Source: Streptomyces pactum
Lineage (GTDB): Bacteria; Actinomycetota; Actinomycetes; Streptomycetales; Streptomycetaceae
Direction: 5' to 3'
DNA: 64,000 bases
NCBI RefSeq assembly: GCF_002005225.1
Contig: NZ_CP019724.1
Coordinates: 2,792,501 to 2,856,500, forward strand
In this document: piece after piece, positions 1 through 7,591 of the stretch
Layout: every line of letters starts with the position of its first letter
Position numbering within the stretch: the first letter of the stretch is position 1
Program-made: the position numbers and the translations under genes
Notes under the pieces: generated by a model
Seen by the model: the letters and a program-made list of their open reading frames with translations, nothing else
The model's database searches: none
Told to the model about the DNA's origin: nothing

Positions 1-202
1 CGGCGAGCAGCCCGGAGCGCTCGGCGACCAGGATGTCCCGCTCCAGCCGGGCCTGCATGGGTGTGCTGCCCTGCGCGAGCGCGTCCGTCACCGAGCCCTC
101 GGTGTCGCCGCGCAGCGCGTCCACGCGCGCGTACAGTCCGTCGATGAATTCCTGCTCGTGCCGCAATTCATCGTCCGGAAATTCGGTGTTTGACAATTCC
201 AC
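1..202 (-). CDS. HelD/HelR-like RNA polymerase-associated helicase, N-terminal fragment
   Basis: Only the first 67 codons lie in the window; the gene continues off the left edge. The N-terminus has an acidic opening, then EQEFIDGLYARVDAL, TPMQARLERD and ILVAERSGLL. These are typical of the long N-terminal coiled arm of actinobacterial UvrD/HelD-type ATPases, which remove RNA polymerase from DNA and can protect against rifamycins. The GTG start at 202 is preceded by GGGCGGGA. No rifamycin-associated promoter element is visible upstream. Family assignment rests on this short N-terminus; the Walker motifs are outside the window. Confidence 0.7.
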   Translation of the reverse strand, partial: MELSNTEFPDDELRHEQEFIDGLYARVDALRGDTEGSVTDALAQGSTPMQARLERDILVAERSGLLA

Positions 203-284
203 TCCCGCCCGGATATACTCTGCTCACTGAACTTCTTTCGCGACGTCATTCTCCTGAAGTCACGAATCAACGAATATACGCAAA

Positions 285-318
285 GAAATCCCCCGAGCGC
301 AATTACTCGGGGGATTTC
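285..318. terminator. Perfect 13-bp hairpin terminator
   Basis: Arms GAAATCCCCCGAG (285-297) and CTCGGGGGATTTC (306-318) pair perfectly around an 8-nt loop. It lies just downstream of the trxA stop codon on the minus strand and before the helicase gene, so it probably ends the merR-trxA transcript. Confidence 0.8.
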
Positions 319-334
319 GCGTATCACGTGCGGG

Positions 335-664
335 TCAGATCACGTCGGCCAGCTCCTCCAGCAGCCGCCGCTTGGGCCGGGAGCCCACCATCGACTTCAC
401 CGGCTCACCGCCGCGGAACACCATGAACGTCGGCATCGACAGCACCTTGTACGCGTTCGTGGTCGCCGGGTTCCGGTCGACGTTCAGTTGCACCACCCGG
501 AGCCGGTCGCCCTCCTCCTCGGCCAGGGCGCTGAGCACCGGGGCCATCTGCCGGCACGGCGGGCACCAGTCCGCGGTGAACTCCACCAGCACCGGCAGCG
601 CACTGCCCAGCACCTCCGCACCGAATACCGCGTCCGTCACCTCGGCCACCTCGCTGCCCGTCAT
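335..664 (-). CDS. trxA: Thioredoxin
   Basis: A 109-residue protein with a full thioredoxin fold. The active site is W33-C-P-P-C37, and a cis-proline occurs in the SMPTF segment. The predicted role is reduction of cytosolic disulfides with thioredoxin reductase as electron donor. WCPPC replaces the usual WCGPC, which is common in secondary actinobacterial thioredoxins and changes redox potential in the family. The ATG at 664 overlaps the stop of the upstream merR gene (TCAT, 661-664), so the two are translationally coupled and should respond together to whatever the regulator senses. Confidence 0.9.
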   Translation of the reverse strand: MTGSEVAEVTDAVFGAEVLGSALPVLVEFTADWCPPCRQMAPVLSALAEEEGDRLRVVQLNVDRNPATTNAYKVLSMPTFMVFRGGEPVKSMVGSRPKRRLLEELADVI

Positions 665-1059
665 ACGTGCCCTCCCAGTTCGCACTTGGGCTCCGGACCC
701 CCCGGAACCGCCGCCTCGGCTCGCGCCAGTTGCGCACCGACCTGTTCCCGCACCGACGTCAGTTGCCCGATCAGCGCGTCCAGCTCCGCCAGCTTGCGCC
801 GGTAGACCACGAGGGAGGCCGGACAGGAGTCGCCCTCGGGGTGCCCGGCGCGCAGGCACTCCACGAACGGGCGGGTCTCCTCCAGGTCGAACCCGAAGTC
901 CTGGAGCGTCCTGATCTGCCGCAGCAACTTCAGGTCGTCCTCGTCGTACGTCCGGTAGCCGTTGCCGGTGCGCCGCGCGGACAGCAGCCCCCGCGACTCG
1001 TAGTACCGCAGCGTCCGCGTGGTGGTCCCGGCCCGTGCGGCCAGCTCGCCGATTCGCAT
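661..1059 (-). CDS. MerR-family regulator of the trxA operon
   Basis: This 132-residue protein starts MRIGELAARAGTTTRTLRYY, the MerR winged-helix domain (residues 1-70), followed by a dimerisation helix. It has three cysteines (68, 79, 126) and nearby histidines (73, 131), but not the clustered CX2CXCX5C iron-sulfur motif of SoxR. Sensing by thiol oxidation or metal is therefore an inference. The start at 1059 is chosen because the MerR domain begins there and a promoter sits exactly one leaderless distance upstream. It forms an operon with trxA and probably autoregulates. Confidence 0.88.
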   Translation of the reverse strand: MRIGELAARAGTTTRTLRYYESRGLLSARRTGNGYRTYDEDDLKLLRQIRTLQDFGFDLEETRPFVECLRAGHPEGDSCPASLVVYRRKLAELDALIGQLTSVREQVGAQLARAEAAVPGGPEPKCELGGHV

Positions 1060-1066
1060 GCGGACG

Positions 1067-1097
1067 AACGTAAGCCTTGACGCGGGCGTCAAGGCAA
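1067..1097 (-). promoter_or_regulatory. MerR-type promoter with dyad operator
   Basis: Read on the minus strand: -35 TTGCCT (1092-1097), a 19-bp spacer, and -10 TACGTT (1067-1072). Inside the spacer is a perfect dyad, arms GCCTTGACGC and GCGTCAAGGC, at 1074-1095. The 19-bp spacer filled by a dyad is characteristic of MerR-family promoters. The -10 box ends 7 nt before the ATG of merR, implying a leaderless mRNA. Confidence 0.75.
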
Positions 1098-1103
1098 GCG
1101 GAA

Positions 1104-1129
1104 CGCCCCGCGCCGGGAGGCGCGGGGCG
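1104..1129. terminator. Hairpin terminator between dctA and merR
   Basis: Arms CGCCCCGCGCC and GGCGCGGGGCG form an 11-bp perfect stem with a GGGA loop. It lies about 100 nt downstream of the dctA stop on the minus strand and upstream of the merR promoter, so it insulates the two units. Three imperfect copies of a GGGAGGACCGGG repeat follow at about 1129-1171. Confidence 0.7.
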
Positions 1130-1228
1130 GGGAGGACCGGGGCGGGAGGACCGGGACGGGAGGACCGGGCGGCTGAGCAACGGGGGGAGCACCTCAGCCG
1201 CCCGGAGTGGGTGGGCGTCGCGCGGGCC

Positions 1229-2623
1229 TCAGGCCCGGGCCAGCTCCTTCTCGCCGCCCTGCTCGGGCAGCTTCGGGGTGCCGTCGCCGTCGTCGGCGCC
1301 GTGGTGGTCGTCCAGGAGGGTCTTCTCGTCGAACGGGGCCCGGCCGGCGAGCACCTCGTTCACCCGGCCCTTGTCGATCTCCTTGGTCCAGGTGCCGATC
1401 AGGACGGTGGCGACGGCGTTACCGCCGAAGTTGGTCAGGGCGCGGGCCTCACTCATGAAGCGGTCGATGCCGACGATCAGGCCGATGCCGTCCACCAGGG
1501 CGGGCTTGTGCGAGGACAGGCCGCCGGCCAGCGTGGCCAGACCGGCACCGGAGACACCGGCCGCGCCCTTGGAGGCCACCAGCAGGAAGAGCAGCAGCGG
1601 GATCTGCTCGCCGATGGACATCGGCGTACCCATGGCGTCCGAGATGAACAGCGAGGCCATGGTCATGTAGATCATGGTGCCGTCGAGGTTGAACGAGTAG
1701 CCGGTCGGGACGGTGATGCCGACCACCGGCTTGCTGATGCCCAGGTGCTCCATCTTCGCGATGAGGCGCGGCAGCGCCGACTCCGACGAGGAGGTGGACA
1801 GGATCAGCAGGAACTCGCGGCCCAGGTACTTGAAGAGCGAGAGGACGTTGACGCCGGCGACGACGCGCAGCAGCGTGCCCAGCACCAGGAAGAGGAAGAG
1901 GAAGCAGGTCACGTAGAAGCCGAGCATCAGCACGGCCAGGCTCTTGAGCGCGTCGACGCCGGCCGAACCGGTGACCGCGGCGATGGCGCCGAAGGCGCCG
2001 ACCGGGGCGGCCCACATGATCATCGCCAGGACGCGGAAGACCAGCCGCTGGATGTGCTCGATGCCGCGCAGGACGGGCTGTCCGGCGGAGCCCATGGCCT
2101 GCAGCGCGAAGCCGCAGAGCAGGGCGATCAGCAGGGTCTGCAGCACCTCGCCCGCGGTGAACGCGGAGACGATCGTGGTCGGGATGATGCCCATCAGGAA
2201 GTCGACGGTGCCCTTGGCCTCCGCGTCGACCTGCGCCTGACCGGTCTCCTTGACGGCGTCGGTGACCGCGAGGCCCGTGCCCGGGTCCAGGATGTTGCCG
2301 ACGACCAGGCCGATGGCGAGCGCCACCAGCGACATCACCAGGAAGTAGCCCAGGGCGATACCGCCGACCGCGCCGACCTTGGCGGCCTTGCGCACCGATC
2401 CGATGCCCAGCACGATCGTGCAGAAGATGATCGGCGAGATCATCATCTTGATCAGGCTCACGAAGCCGGTGCCCAGCGGCTTCAGCTCGGTGGCGAAGTC
2501 GGGGGCGATCAGACCTACGGCGATACCGAGGGCGACCGCGATGATCACCGCGATGTAGAGATAGTGCGTGCGGTCCCGCTTGGCTTTGGGTGCGGCAGGT
2601 GCCGTAGCGGCTTTGCTGGTCAC
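1229..2623 (-). CDS. dctA: DctA-type C4-dicarboxylate:cation symporter
   Basis: A 464-residue dicarboxylate/amino acid:cation symporter. After a short Ala/Lys-rich cytosolic tail it shows the family's 8 membrane helices. The STSSSESALPRLI stretch is the serine-rich re-entrant loop, and the GYSFNLDGTMIYM segment follows. These motifs bind substrate and sodium or protons; succinate, fumarate or malate is the likely substrate. The GTG start at 2623 is preferred over an upstream ATG because AAGGAGGG lies 5 nt before it. The adjacent divergent CitA/CitB-type two-component system is the usual regulator of such carriers and supports the assignment. Confidence 0.9.
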   Translation of the reverse strand: MTSKAATAPAAPKAKRDRTHYLYIAVIIAVALGIAVGLIAPDFATELKPLGTGFVSLIKMMISPIIFCTIVLGIGSVRKAAKVGAVGGIALGYFLVMSLVALAIGLVVGNILDPGTGLAVTDAVKETGQAQVDAEAKGTVDFLMGIIPTTIVSAFTAGEVLQTLLIALLCGFALQAMGSAGQPVLRGIEHIQRLVFRVLAMIMWAAPVGAFGAIAAVTGSAGVDALKSLAVLMLGFYVTCFLFLFLVLGTLLRVVAGVNVLSLFKYLGREFLLILSTSSSESALPRLIAKMEHLGISKPVVGITVPTGYSFNLDGTMIYMTMASLFISDAMGTPMSIGEQIPLLLFLLVASKGAAGVSGAGLATLAGGLSSHKPALVDGIGLIVGIDRFMSEARALTNFGGNAVATVLIGTWTKEIDKGRVNEVLAGRAPFDEKTLLDDHHGADDGDGTPKLPEQGGEKELARA

Positions 2624-2715
2624 GGCGGCCCTCCTTGACGACGTCGTCGGCATCACCGGCGTGCGGCTCACGTCCGGGGGTTTGTTTCGGGGATGCGGTG
2701 ACTATCTCCCGGCCT

Positions 2716-2729
2716 GTGAGCGCGGTCAC
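2716..2729. promoter_or_regulatory. Candidate Crp-like site between dctA and the sensor kinase gene
   Basis: GTGAGCGCGGTCAC fits the motif GTG-N6-GNCAC reported for the Streptomyces cAMP receptor protein. It lies in the 153-bp divergent intergenic region and could act on either gene. Such 14-mers can occur by chance in GC-rich DNA. Confidence 0.35.
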
Positions 2730-2735
2730 CCTTGC

Positions 2736-2749
2736 GTTCATTTAGTTCA
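2736..2749. promoter_or_regulatory. GTTCA direct repeat, candidate response-regulator site
   Basis: Two GTTCA copies (2736-2740 and 2745-2749), spaced 9 bp start to start, sit in the only AT-rich patch of the dctA/kinase divergent region. CitB-type regulators bind AT-rich direct repeats near their transporter target, so this is a plausible site, unproven. Confidence 0.3.
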
Positions 2750-2776
2750 CAATCAGCCAAGAGGGAGACTGGCGGC

Positions 2777-4447
2777 ATGTCCCTCCGCGTCCCGATACCC
2801 CGCAGCCTGGCCGGTCAGCTCTTCGCCATGCAGGCCGTGCTGATAGCGGTCGTGGTCGCCGGGTACGCGCTGTTCACCTACGTCAGCGACCGGCAGCAGG
2901 CCCAGGAGGCGGCCGGCCGGCAGGCCAGGTCGGTGTCGCTCGCGATCGCCGACTCGCCGTCCGTGCTGGAGGCGATCCGCACGCCCGACCCGACCGCGCG
3001 GCTCCAGCCGTACGCGGTGCGGGTCATGCGGGACACCGACGTGGACTTCGTGACGATCATGAATCCGGAAGGCATCCGCTGGACCCACCCGGACCCGAAG
3101 CAAATCGGCCATCTCTTCCGCGGTCACATCGAGCGGGCGCAGCGGGGCGAGACCTTCACCGAGACCTACACGGGCACGCTCGGACCGTCGGTGCGGGCGG
3201 TGACGCCCGTGGAGGACACCGGGCGGGTGGTCGGTCTGGTCAGCGCCGGGATCAAGGTCGAGGAGATCAGCAAGCGGGCGCAGGACCAGCTCACGGCCCT
3301 GCTCGGGGTGGCGGCCGGCGCGCTGCTGCTCGGCGCGGTCGGCACGTACGTGGTCAACGCGCGGCTGCGCCGGCACACGCACGGGATGAACGCGGACGAG
3401 CTGAGCCGGATGCACGACTACCATCAGGCGGCGCTGCACGCGGTGCGGGAGGGCCTGCTGATGCTGGACGGGCAGTACCGTGTCGCGCTGATCAACGACG
3501 GCGGACGGGAGCTGCTCGGTGTGACCGGTGACGTGGTGGGCGCCTCCGTCGCGGACCTCGGGCTGCCGGCGCAGTTGACGGGGGCGCTGCTGGCCTCCGA
3601 GCCGCGGGTGGACGAGGTGCATCTGGCGGCGGAGCGGGTGCTGGTGGTGAACACCTCGCCGGTCTCCGGCGGCGAGCGCCGGGGCACGGTGGTGACGCTG
3701 CGCGACGTGACCGAGCTGCAGTCGCTGACGGGCGAGCTGGACTCGGAGCGCGGTTTCACCCAGGCGTTGCGCTCGCAGGCGCACGAGGCGGCCAACCGGC
3801 TGCACACGGTCGTCTCGCTGATCGAGCTGGGGCGCGCGGAGGAGGCCGTGGACTTCGCGACCGCCGAACTGGAACTGGCGCAGGCGCTCACCGACCAGGT
3901 GGTGGCGGCGGTCGGCGAGCCCGTGCTGGCCGCGCTGCTGCTGGGCAAGACGGCGCAGGCCAACGAGCGGGGAGTGGAGCTGGTGGTGTCGCAGGACAGC
4001 CGACTGGACGACGGGCTGCTGCCGCCGTCCCTGCCCGCCCGGGACCTGGTGACGATCCTGGGCAACCTGGTCGACAACGCGGTGGACGCGGCCCAGGGCG
4101 GGGTGCCCTCGCGGGTGACGGTGGCGGCGTACACCGACGCGGACCGGGGCGGCGGCTCGGAGCTGGTGCTGCGGGTGTCGGACACCGGCGCGGGCGTCGA
4201 CCCGGCCCACGCCGACCTGGTCTTCCAGCGGGGCTTCTCGACGAAGCCGGCCGGTGAGGGCGGGCGGGGCCTGGGGCTGGCGCTGGTGCGGCAGGCGGTG
4301 CGGCGACACGGCGGCACCCTGACCGTGGCGGAGGCCGAGGGCGGCGGCGCGTGCTTCGAGGCGAGGCTGCCGCTGGGCGACACCGGGGGCCGCGCGCCGG
4401 CACCGGGCGCTCCGGCGGGCAGACCGGAGTCCGGGGGCGCCGTATGA
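2777..4447 (+). CDS. CitA/DcuS-type sensor histidine kinase
   Basis: A 556-residue membrane kinase. It has a transmembrane helix near residues 12-30, an extracytoplasmic sensor domain of the single-Cache type, and a second helix at about 180-195. A cytoplasmic PAS-like segment (EGLLMLDGQYRVALIND) follows, then the SPOB-type dimerisation motif SQAHEAANRLHTVVSL carrying the phospho-acceptor histidine. The C-terminal ATPase has N and G boxes (ILGNLVDNAVDAA, DTGAG, GRGLGLALV). This layout is that of C4-dicarboxylate or citrate sensors. The ATG at 2777 follows GAGGGAGAC; an upstream in-frame TTG lacks support. It overlaps the response-regulator gene by 4 nt and is divergent from dctA, its likely target. 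Confidence 0.9.
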   Translation: MSLRVPIPRSLAGQLFAMQAVLIAVVVAGYALFTYVSDRQQAQEAAGRQARSVSLAIADSPSVLEAIRTPDPTARLQPYAVRVMRDTDVDFVTIMNPEGIRWTHPDPKQIGHLFRGHIERAQRGETFTETYTGTLGPSVRAVTPVEDTGRVVGLVSAGIKVEEISKRAQDQLTALLGVAAGALLLGAVGTYVVNARLRRHTHGMNADELSRMHDYHQAALHAVREGLLMLDGQYRVALINDGGRELLGVTGDVVGASVADLGLPAQLTGALLASEPRVDEVHLAAERVLVVNTSPVSGGERRGTVVTLRDVTELQSLTGELDSERGFTQALRSQAHEAANRLHTVVSLIELGRAEEAVDFATAELELAQALTDQVVAAVGEPVLAALLLGKTAQANERGVELVVSQDSRLDDGLLPPSLPARDLVTILGNLVDNAVDAAQGGVPSRVTVAAYTDADRGGGSELVLRVSDTGAGVDPAHADLVFQRGFSTKPAGEGGRGLGLALVRQAVRRHGGTLTVAEAEGGGACFEARLPLGDTGGRAPAPGAPAGRPESGGAV

Positions 4448-5145
4448 GCACCGCCGAGCAGCCCATCCGGGTCCTGGTCGTCGAGGACGACCCCGTCGCC
4501 GCCGACGCGCACGTGATGTACGTCGGCCGGGTGCCGGGGTTCACGGCCGTCGGCAAGGCGCACACCGGAGCGGAGGCTCGGCGCGTGCTGGACCGTACGC
4601 CGGTGGACCTGCTCCTGCTCGACCTGCACCTGCCGGACGTGCACGGGCTGCAACTGGCCCGTTCGCTGCGGGCGGCGGGGCACCACACCGACGTGATAGC
4701 GGTGACGTCGGCGCGGGACCTGACGGTCGTGCGGGAGGGGGTCTCGCTGGGCGTCGTCCAGTACGTGCTGAAGCCGTTCACCTTCGCCACCCTGCGGGAC
4801 CGGCTGGTGCGGTACGCCGAGTTCCGGGGCACCGCCGGGGAGGCGAGCGGCCAGGACGAGGTGGACCGGGCACTGGCCACACTGCGGGCTCCCGGCCCGG
4901 CCGCCCTGCCGAAGGGGCTGAGCGGGCCGACACTGGAGCGGGTGACGGGCGCGCTGCGCGGCTCGGCCGAGGGCCTCACCGCCGCCGGGGTGGCCGAGGC
5001 CGTGGGCATCTCGCGGATCACGGCCCGGCGTTACCTGGAGCACCTGGTGGACGCGGGGCGCGCGGGGCGGAGCCCGCTGTACGGGCAGGTGGGGCGGCCG
5101 GAGTTGGTGTACCGGTGGGTCCGGGAGGCCGAGCGGGGGCGATGA
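4444..5145 (+). CDS. CitB/DcuR-type response regulator
   Basis: A 233-residue regulator. The receiver domain (about 8-125) has the acidic pair ED at 14-15, phospho-acceptor D60 in LLLLDLHLPD, and the conserved lysine in VLKPF. The C-terminal half ends in a helix-turn-helix (TAAGVAEAVGISRITARRYLEHL) typical of the CitB group. The start overlaps the kinase stop as ATGA. Together they should sense external C4-dicarboxylates and activate dctA. Confidence 0.9.
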   Translation: MSTAEQPIRVLVVEDDPVAADAHVMYVGRVPGFTAVGKAHTGAEARRVLDRTPVDLLLLDLHLPDVHGLQLARSLRAAGHHTDVIAVTSARDLTVVREGVSLGVVQYVLKPFTFATLRDRLVRYAEFRGTAGEASGQDEVDRALATLRAPGPAALPKGLSGPTLERVTGALRGSAEGLTAAGVAEAVGISRITARRYLEHLVDAGRAGRSPLYGQVGRPELVYRWVREAERGR

Positions 5146-5170
5146 ACACAGGTTGTCCACCGCACACGCA

Positions 5171-5200
5171 TTGACCTGACTAGACCACTCCTCTTACGTT
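5171..5200 (+). promoter_or_regulatory. Promoter of the sugar importer with a DasR-like (dre) motif
   Basis: TTGACC (5171-5176) and TACGTT (5195-5200) are separated by 18 bp. The sequence between, 5174-5189, matches 13 of 16 positions of the DasR consensus ACTGGTCTAGACCACT, with the right half (CTAGACCACT) intact. DasR is the GntR-family repressor of chitin and N-acetylglucosamine genes. A site over the promoter would give repression; binding is inferred. Confidence 0.5.
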
Positions 5201-5251
5201 CGCCGAGCAGCCGTCCCGGCCACAGCGTCGTGCCCGTAGGAGGTCTTGCCC

Positions 5252-6631
5252 GTGCGTCCCACCGTCCGGTCCGTCCGGTTCGCCGCCCTGTTCACCGTCA
5301 CCGCGCTCGCCTCCACCGCACTCGCCGCCTGCGGAAGCGGCTCCGGCAGCGATCCGGACACGGTGAAGGTCTCCTTCAAGCAGTCGACGGACAACTCCAT
5401 CAAGGTGATGGACACCTACCTCGGCGACATCAAGAAGCAGTTCGAGAAGGCCAATCCGGGCAAGAAGGTCGAGCTCGTGCCCACCAAGGCCCCGGACTCG
5501 GAGTACTACACCAAGCTCCAGCAGATGCTCCGCTCCCCCAAGACCGCGCCGGACCTGGTCTACGAGGACACCTTCCTCATCAACTCCGACATCACCAGCG
5601 GGTACTTGAAGCCCCTCGACGAGTACCTGGCGAAGTGGGAGGACTGGGACCGTTTCATCGACACCGCGAAGGCGGCGGCGAAGGGCCAGGACGGCAAGAC
5701 GTACGGCGTCCCGGACGGGACGGACACCCGGGGCCTGTGGTTCAGCAAGGACGTGTTCGCCAAGGCCGGCCTGCCCGCCGACTGGCAGCCGAGGACCTGG
5801 GACGACGTGCTGGCCGCGGCCCGCACCATCAAGGCGAAGGTCCCCGGCGTCATCCCGCTCAACGTGTACACGGGCAAGCCCGCCGGTGAGGCCGCCACCA
5901 TGCAGGGCTTCCAGATGCTGCTGTACGGCACGAACGACGGGACCACCGACCCGCTGTACGACAAGGGCGGCAAGAAGTGGATCGCGGCGGGGCAGGGGTT
6001 CAAGGACTCCCTCGCCTTCGTCGAGACCGTGTACGAGGAGAAGCTCGGCCCGGAGGTCTCCGACGCGCTCGATCCCAACTTCGGTACGAAGGTGCGCGGT
6101 GAGCTGCTGCCGCAGGGCAGGCTCGGGATCGCGCTCGACGGTTCCTGGCTGCCGCAGGACTGGCTGGAGGGCAGCGGACACGAGTGGCCCGAGTGGTCGA
6201 AGGAACTGGGGCTGGCCGCCATGCCCACCCAGCACGGGCAGGCACCGGGCAGGGTGAGCATGTCCGGCGGCTGGACCTGGTCGATCCCGGCCAAGGCGGG
6301 CAACCCGGACCTGGCCTTCGAGTTCGTCAAGACGATGCAGACCAAGGCCAACGCCCAGAAGTGGTACATCGCCAACTCGGGCATCGCCGTCCGCGAGGAC
6401 GTCGCCGGTGATCCCGCGTACGTGGACGCCCAGCCCGGCATCGAGTTCTTCACCGACCTCGTCGCCGACACCCACTACCGGCCCGCCTACCCGGCGTACC
6501 CGAAGGTCTCCGTCGCCATCCAGGAGGCGATGGAGGGCGTGACGACCGGCGACAAGTCGGTGGAGGAGGCGGCGCGCGACTACGACGAGGCGCTCAAGGA
6601 GGCCACCGACAACCAGGTGGTCCGCAAGTGA
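5252..6631 (+). CDS. Sugar ABC importer, extracellular solute-binding lipoprotein (CUT1 type)
   Basis: A 459-residue family 1 solute-binding protein. It begins with a lipoprotein signal peptide ending in LAAC (Cys27), followed by a Gly/Ser linker. The mature part shows the MalE-like pattern (GKTYGVPDGTDTRGLWFSKDVFAKAG, GRLGIALDGSW, VSMSGGWTWSIP). The GTG at 5252 is used because AGGAGG lies 8 nt upstream. The substrate cannot be read from sequence; an aminosugar or oligosaccharide is possible given the dre-like promoter. It overlaps the first permease gene by 4 nt. Confidence 0.88.
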   Translation: MRPTVRSVRFAALFTVTALASTALAACGSGSGSDPDTVKVSFKQSTDNSIKVMDTYLGDIKKQFEKANPGKKVELVPTKAPDSEYYTKLQQMLRSPKTAPDLVYEDTFLINSDITSGYLKPLDEYLAKWEDWDRFIDTAKAAAKGQDGKTYGVPDGTDTRGLWFSKDVFAKAGLPADWQPRTWDDVLAAARTIKAKVPGVIPLNVYTGKPAGEAATMQGFQMLLYGTNDGTTDPLYDKGGKKWIAAGQGFKDSLAFVETVYEEKLGPEVSDALDPNFGTKVRGELLPQGRLGIALDGSWLPQDWLEGSGHEWPEWSKELGLAAMPTQHGQAPGRVSMSGGWTWSIPAKAGNPDLAFEFVKTMQTKANAQKWYIANSGIAVREDVAGDPAYVDAQPGIEFFTDLVADTHYRPAYPAYPKVSVAIQEAMEGVTTGDKSVEEAARDYDEALKEATDNQVVRK

Positions 6632-7590
6632 CCGCGGCCACGCCGCAGCACACGGGCCCGGGGCCGGACCAGGTCCGCAAGGCGCCGCCGGGCCCGCCCG
6701 TGGCCGCGCCCCGCCGTGCGGGGCCGGCCGGCGCCCGCCGCTCGCTGCTGCGCGCCCTGCCCGTCTCCCCCGCCGTCGTCCTGCTGCTGCTCTTCCTCGC
6801 CGGTCCGATCGCCTACTGCGTCGTCATCGCCTTCACCGACCTCCAGCTCACCGGGCAGGCCGAGTCGTCCTTCGTCGGCCTGGAGAACTTCCGGCGGGCG
6901 TTCCGGGACGAGGCGTTCCTCAACGCCGTATGGCTGACCCTGGTGTTCACCGTGCTGTCGTCGCTGATCGGGCAGAACACCCTGGGGCTGGCGCTGGCCT
7001 CGCTGATGCAGCGCGCCTCGAAGCCCGTCCGCACGCTCACCGGTGGCATCGTTGTCACGGCCTGGGTGCTGCCGGAGGTGGTGGCGGGCTTCCTGCTCTA
7101 CGCCTTCTTCCGCCGCGAGGGCACCCTCAACGCCATCCTGGACTGGCTCCACCTGCCCTCCCAGAACTGGCTGTTCACGCTGCCGATCCTCGCGGTGTCC
7201 TTCGCCAACGTGTGGCGGGGCACGGCGTTCTCGATGCTGGTGTACTCGGCGGCGCTGAACGAGATCCCCAAGGAGGTCACCGAGGCCGCCGAGGTGGACG
7301 GGGCGAGCGGCTGGCGCCGGATGTGGCACATCACGCTGCCGATGATCCGGCGTTCCATCGGCACCAACCTCATGCTGAACACCCTGCAGACCCTGTCGGT
7401 CTTCGGTCTGATCTGGGTGATGACGCGCGGCGGCCCGAGCGGCAAGAGCCAGACGCTGCCGCTGTTCATGTACGAGCAGGCCTTCCAGAACAGCCTGATC
7501 GGCTACGGCACGGCGGTGGCGCTGCTGCTGTTGCTGATCGGCTCGCTGTTCTCGGTCGTGTACCTGCGCCTGCTGCGGACGGAGGTCTGA
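6628..7590 (+). CDS. Sugar ABC importer permease 1 (MalF type)
   Basis: A 320-residue integral membrane permease with a long Pro/Ala-rich N-terminal tail and six predicted helices. The cytoplasmic EAA loop (VTEAAEVDGASGWRRMWHIT), which contacts the ATPase, is present. It starts with GTG overlapping the lipoprotein stop and ends one base before the second permease. With its partner it forms the membrane channel of a CUT1 importer. Confidence 0.9.
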   Translation: MTAATPQHTGPGPDQVRKAPPGPPVAAPRRAGPAGARRSLLRALPVSPAVVLLLLFLAGPIAYCVVIAFTDLQLTGQAESSFVGLENFRRAFRDEAFLNAVWLTLVFTVLSSLIGQNTLGLALASLMQRASKPVRTLTGGIVVTAWVLPEVVAGFLLYAFFRREGTLNAILDWLHLPSQNWLFTLPILAVSFANVWRGTAFSMLVYSAALNEIPKEVTEAAEVDGASGWRRMWHITLPMIRRSIGTNLMLNTLQTLSVFGLIWVMTRGGPSGKSQTLPLFMYEQAFQNSLIGYGTAVALLLLLIGSLFSVVYLRLLRTEV

Positions 7591-7591
7591 G

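Noticed and set aside
2732..2776. Upstream TTG start for the CitA-type kinase
   Set aside because: It lies inside the AT-rich operator-like repeat and lacks a ribosome site; the ATG at 2777 has one.
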